Assembly: GCA_022842935.1 (NCBI GenBank)
Contig: JALHOP010000011.1
Location: 175,462-239,461 of the forward strand
Origin: Myxococcota bacterium
GTDB taxonomy: Bacteria; Myxococcota; XYA12-FULL-58-9; JALHOP01
DNA length: 64,000 bases
Direction of reading: 5' to 3'
Shown here piece after piece: positions 63,604 to 64,000 of the stretch (positions are counted from its first letter, which is position 1; each line of letters starts with the position of its first letter). Under the pieces are notes generated by a model that saw only the letters and a program-made list of their open reading frames with translations, had not been told where the DNA came from and searched no databases. The translations under genes and the position numbers were made by a program.

Positions 63604-63664
63604 CGTTGCAAACCAACACCGCATAGCACACACGTTCTGCATCAGGCCGGCGACGGCCATCTTT
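63604..63664. repeat. Dispersed repeat, copy B
   Basis: Second copy of the 60-bp segment at 61439-61498. It lies directly downstream (on the minus strand) of the HigA-like gene. Just left of it, 63568-63593 contains two perfect odd-length palindromes in tandem (CGGCGA-G-TCGCCG and CTGCGC-T-GCGCAG). Confidence 0.65.
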
Positions 63665-63688
63665 CATCATTGGCCGCAGCCCAGCTCG

Positions 63689-64000
63689 CTACCGGCGCTT
63701 TGCTTTCGCGCTTGAGTGCCTGCCCTTCGAACTTCCACGAGCTAGACGCAATCTCATTGGCTTTCCCGTCTTGGTCTTTGTCGCCTCGGCGACAGTCTCG
63801 AACGATGGCGTGAACTTCAGCTCGTCCATGATGGCGTAAACGATGTCGAAGCCCGGGTTACCTCCGCGCATGAGTGCACGATGCAACGCTGGCCGTGTCT
63901 TGCCGATGGCTGCAGCCATCTTCTGAATGCCGCCGCGTGCGCGAACGACGTTGCCGAGCGCAACAAGAAACTCGTCCTTGCTGCCGCTGAACGCCTCATT
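63689..64000 (-). CDS. HigA-like antitoxin (addiction module antidote), N-terminus cut by window edge
   Basis: The frame runs in from the right edge (first visible residues NEAFSGSKDEFLVALGNVVRARGG) and ends at 63689; 103 residues are visible. The segment ALGNVVRARGGIQKMAAAIGKTRPALHRALMRGGNPGFDIVYAIMDELKF is the Xre-type HTH of the 'putative addiction module antidote' family (compare ALxxxxxARGMSQIAxxTGLSREALYKALSxxGNPxF). A Lys/Arg-rich tail follows. Toxin genes of this family usually precede the antitoxin, so a HigB-type toxin is expected to the right of the window. An internal ATG at 63919 exists but would cut into the HTH. Confidence 0.75.
   Translation of the reverse strand, partial: NEAFSGSKDEFLVALGNVVRARGGIQKMAAAIGKTRPALHRALMRGGNPGFDIVYAIMDELKFTPSFETVAEATKTKTGKPMRLRLARGSSKGRHSSAKAKRR

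Noticed and set aside
61399..63668. Integron attC sites / gene cassette array
   Set aside because: Repeats occur between small genes, and a GTTAGAA follows the Cys-rich gene, but there is no matching RYYYAAC partner, no inverted-repeat geometry, no integrase, and the genes are not all in one orientation.
63077..63670. Minus-strand frame of 197 residues across the end of the Cys-rich secreted protein
   Set aside because: Overlaps a gene with a signal peptide and regular cysteines; its N-terminus is made of repeat DNA.

Overview
The window is 64 kb of high-GC chromosome that reads like a myxobacterial or other 'deltaproteobacterial' (Myxococcota-type) genome. This rests on gene content: a DUF2378-like protein, Cys-rich and beta-helix lipoproteins with short lipoboxes, a GAF-like domain style common in that phylum, an NtrC-type two-component pair and many secreted orphan proteins. 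It is an inference, because no rRNA or other taxonomic marker was used. I see no tRNA, rRNA, CRISPR array, insertion sequence or integrase in the window.

Layout. 1-3.5 kb: the start of a probable GGDEF protein (cut by the window edge) and uvrA. 3.4-8.1 kb: a 4.57-kb segment flanked by an 87-bp direct repeat of the uvrA 3' end, carrying an orphan repeat protein and a giant beta-helix lipoprotein. Differences between the two copies are at codon level, as expected if an element replaced the uvrA tail on integration. 8-9.7 kb: small proteins (DUF2378-like, DUF5519-like, ferredoxin, GlsB/YeaQ-type). 9.7-13.6 kb: glycogen debranching enzyme and TreZ in a coupled operon. 13.6-17.8 kb: TesB-type thioesterase, CreD, Tat-exported amine oxidase and a zinc-finger-like protein. 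17.9-20 kb: F0 ATP synthase genes (atpI-atpB-atpE) preceded by a DUF2834-like gene. 20-25.3 kb: XRE/MmyB regulator, DUF6891-like protein, a four-way-junction RNA candidate, an M16 peptidase pair and two small proteins.

25.5-34.4 kb is a run of minus-strand genes, mostly envelope proteins: orphan lipoproteins, a hotdog thioesterase, a SurA/DsbA fusion lipoprotein and a sulfatase-fold protein. 34.5-46.2 kb is a plus-strand run: 2Fe-2S ferredoxin with lytic transglycosylase, then a sensor kinase/NtrC-type regulator pair, then a complete tripartite RND efflux system. At 46.2-49.7 kb an MltG with a fused cytoplasmic GAF-like domain diverges from recA across a region with a LexA-box-like motif and a strong hairpin. 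49.8-60.6 kb mixes a degenerate GT51-like protein, an outer-membrane barrel, a thioredoxin-reductase-like flavoprotein with a decapitated Rrf2 regulator, SDR, AEC transporter, SGNH esterase, SNF2 helicase, cyclophilin and DUF1015 protein. 60.6-64 kb is gene-sparse accessory DNA with imperfect repeats, three orphan proteins and a HigA-like antitoxin cut by the right edge.

Three themes recur: peptidoglycan and envelope remodelling (Slt, MltG, GT51-like, RND, CreD), DNA repair (uvrA, recA) and secreted lipoproteins of unknown role. Start codons were often moved inward from the longest open frame where a ribosome site, signal peptide or family length argued for it; these choices are stated per gene.
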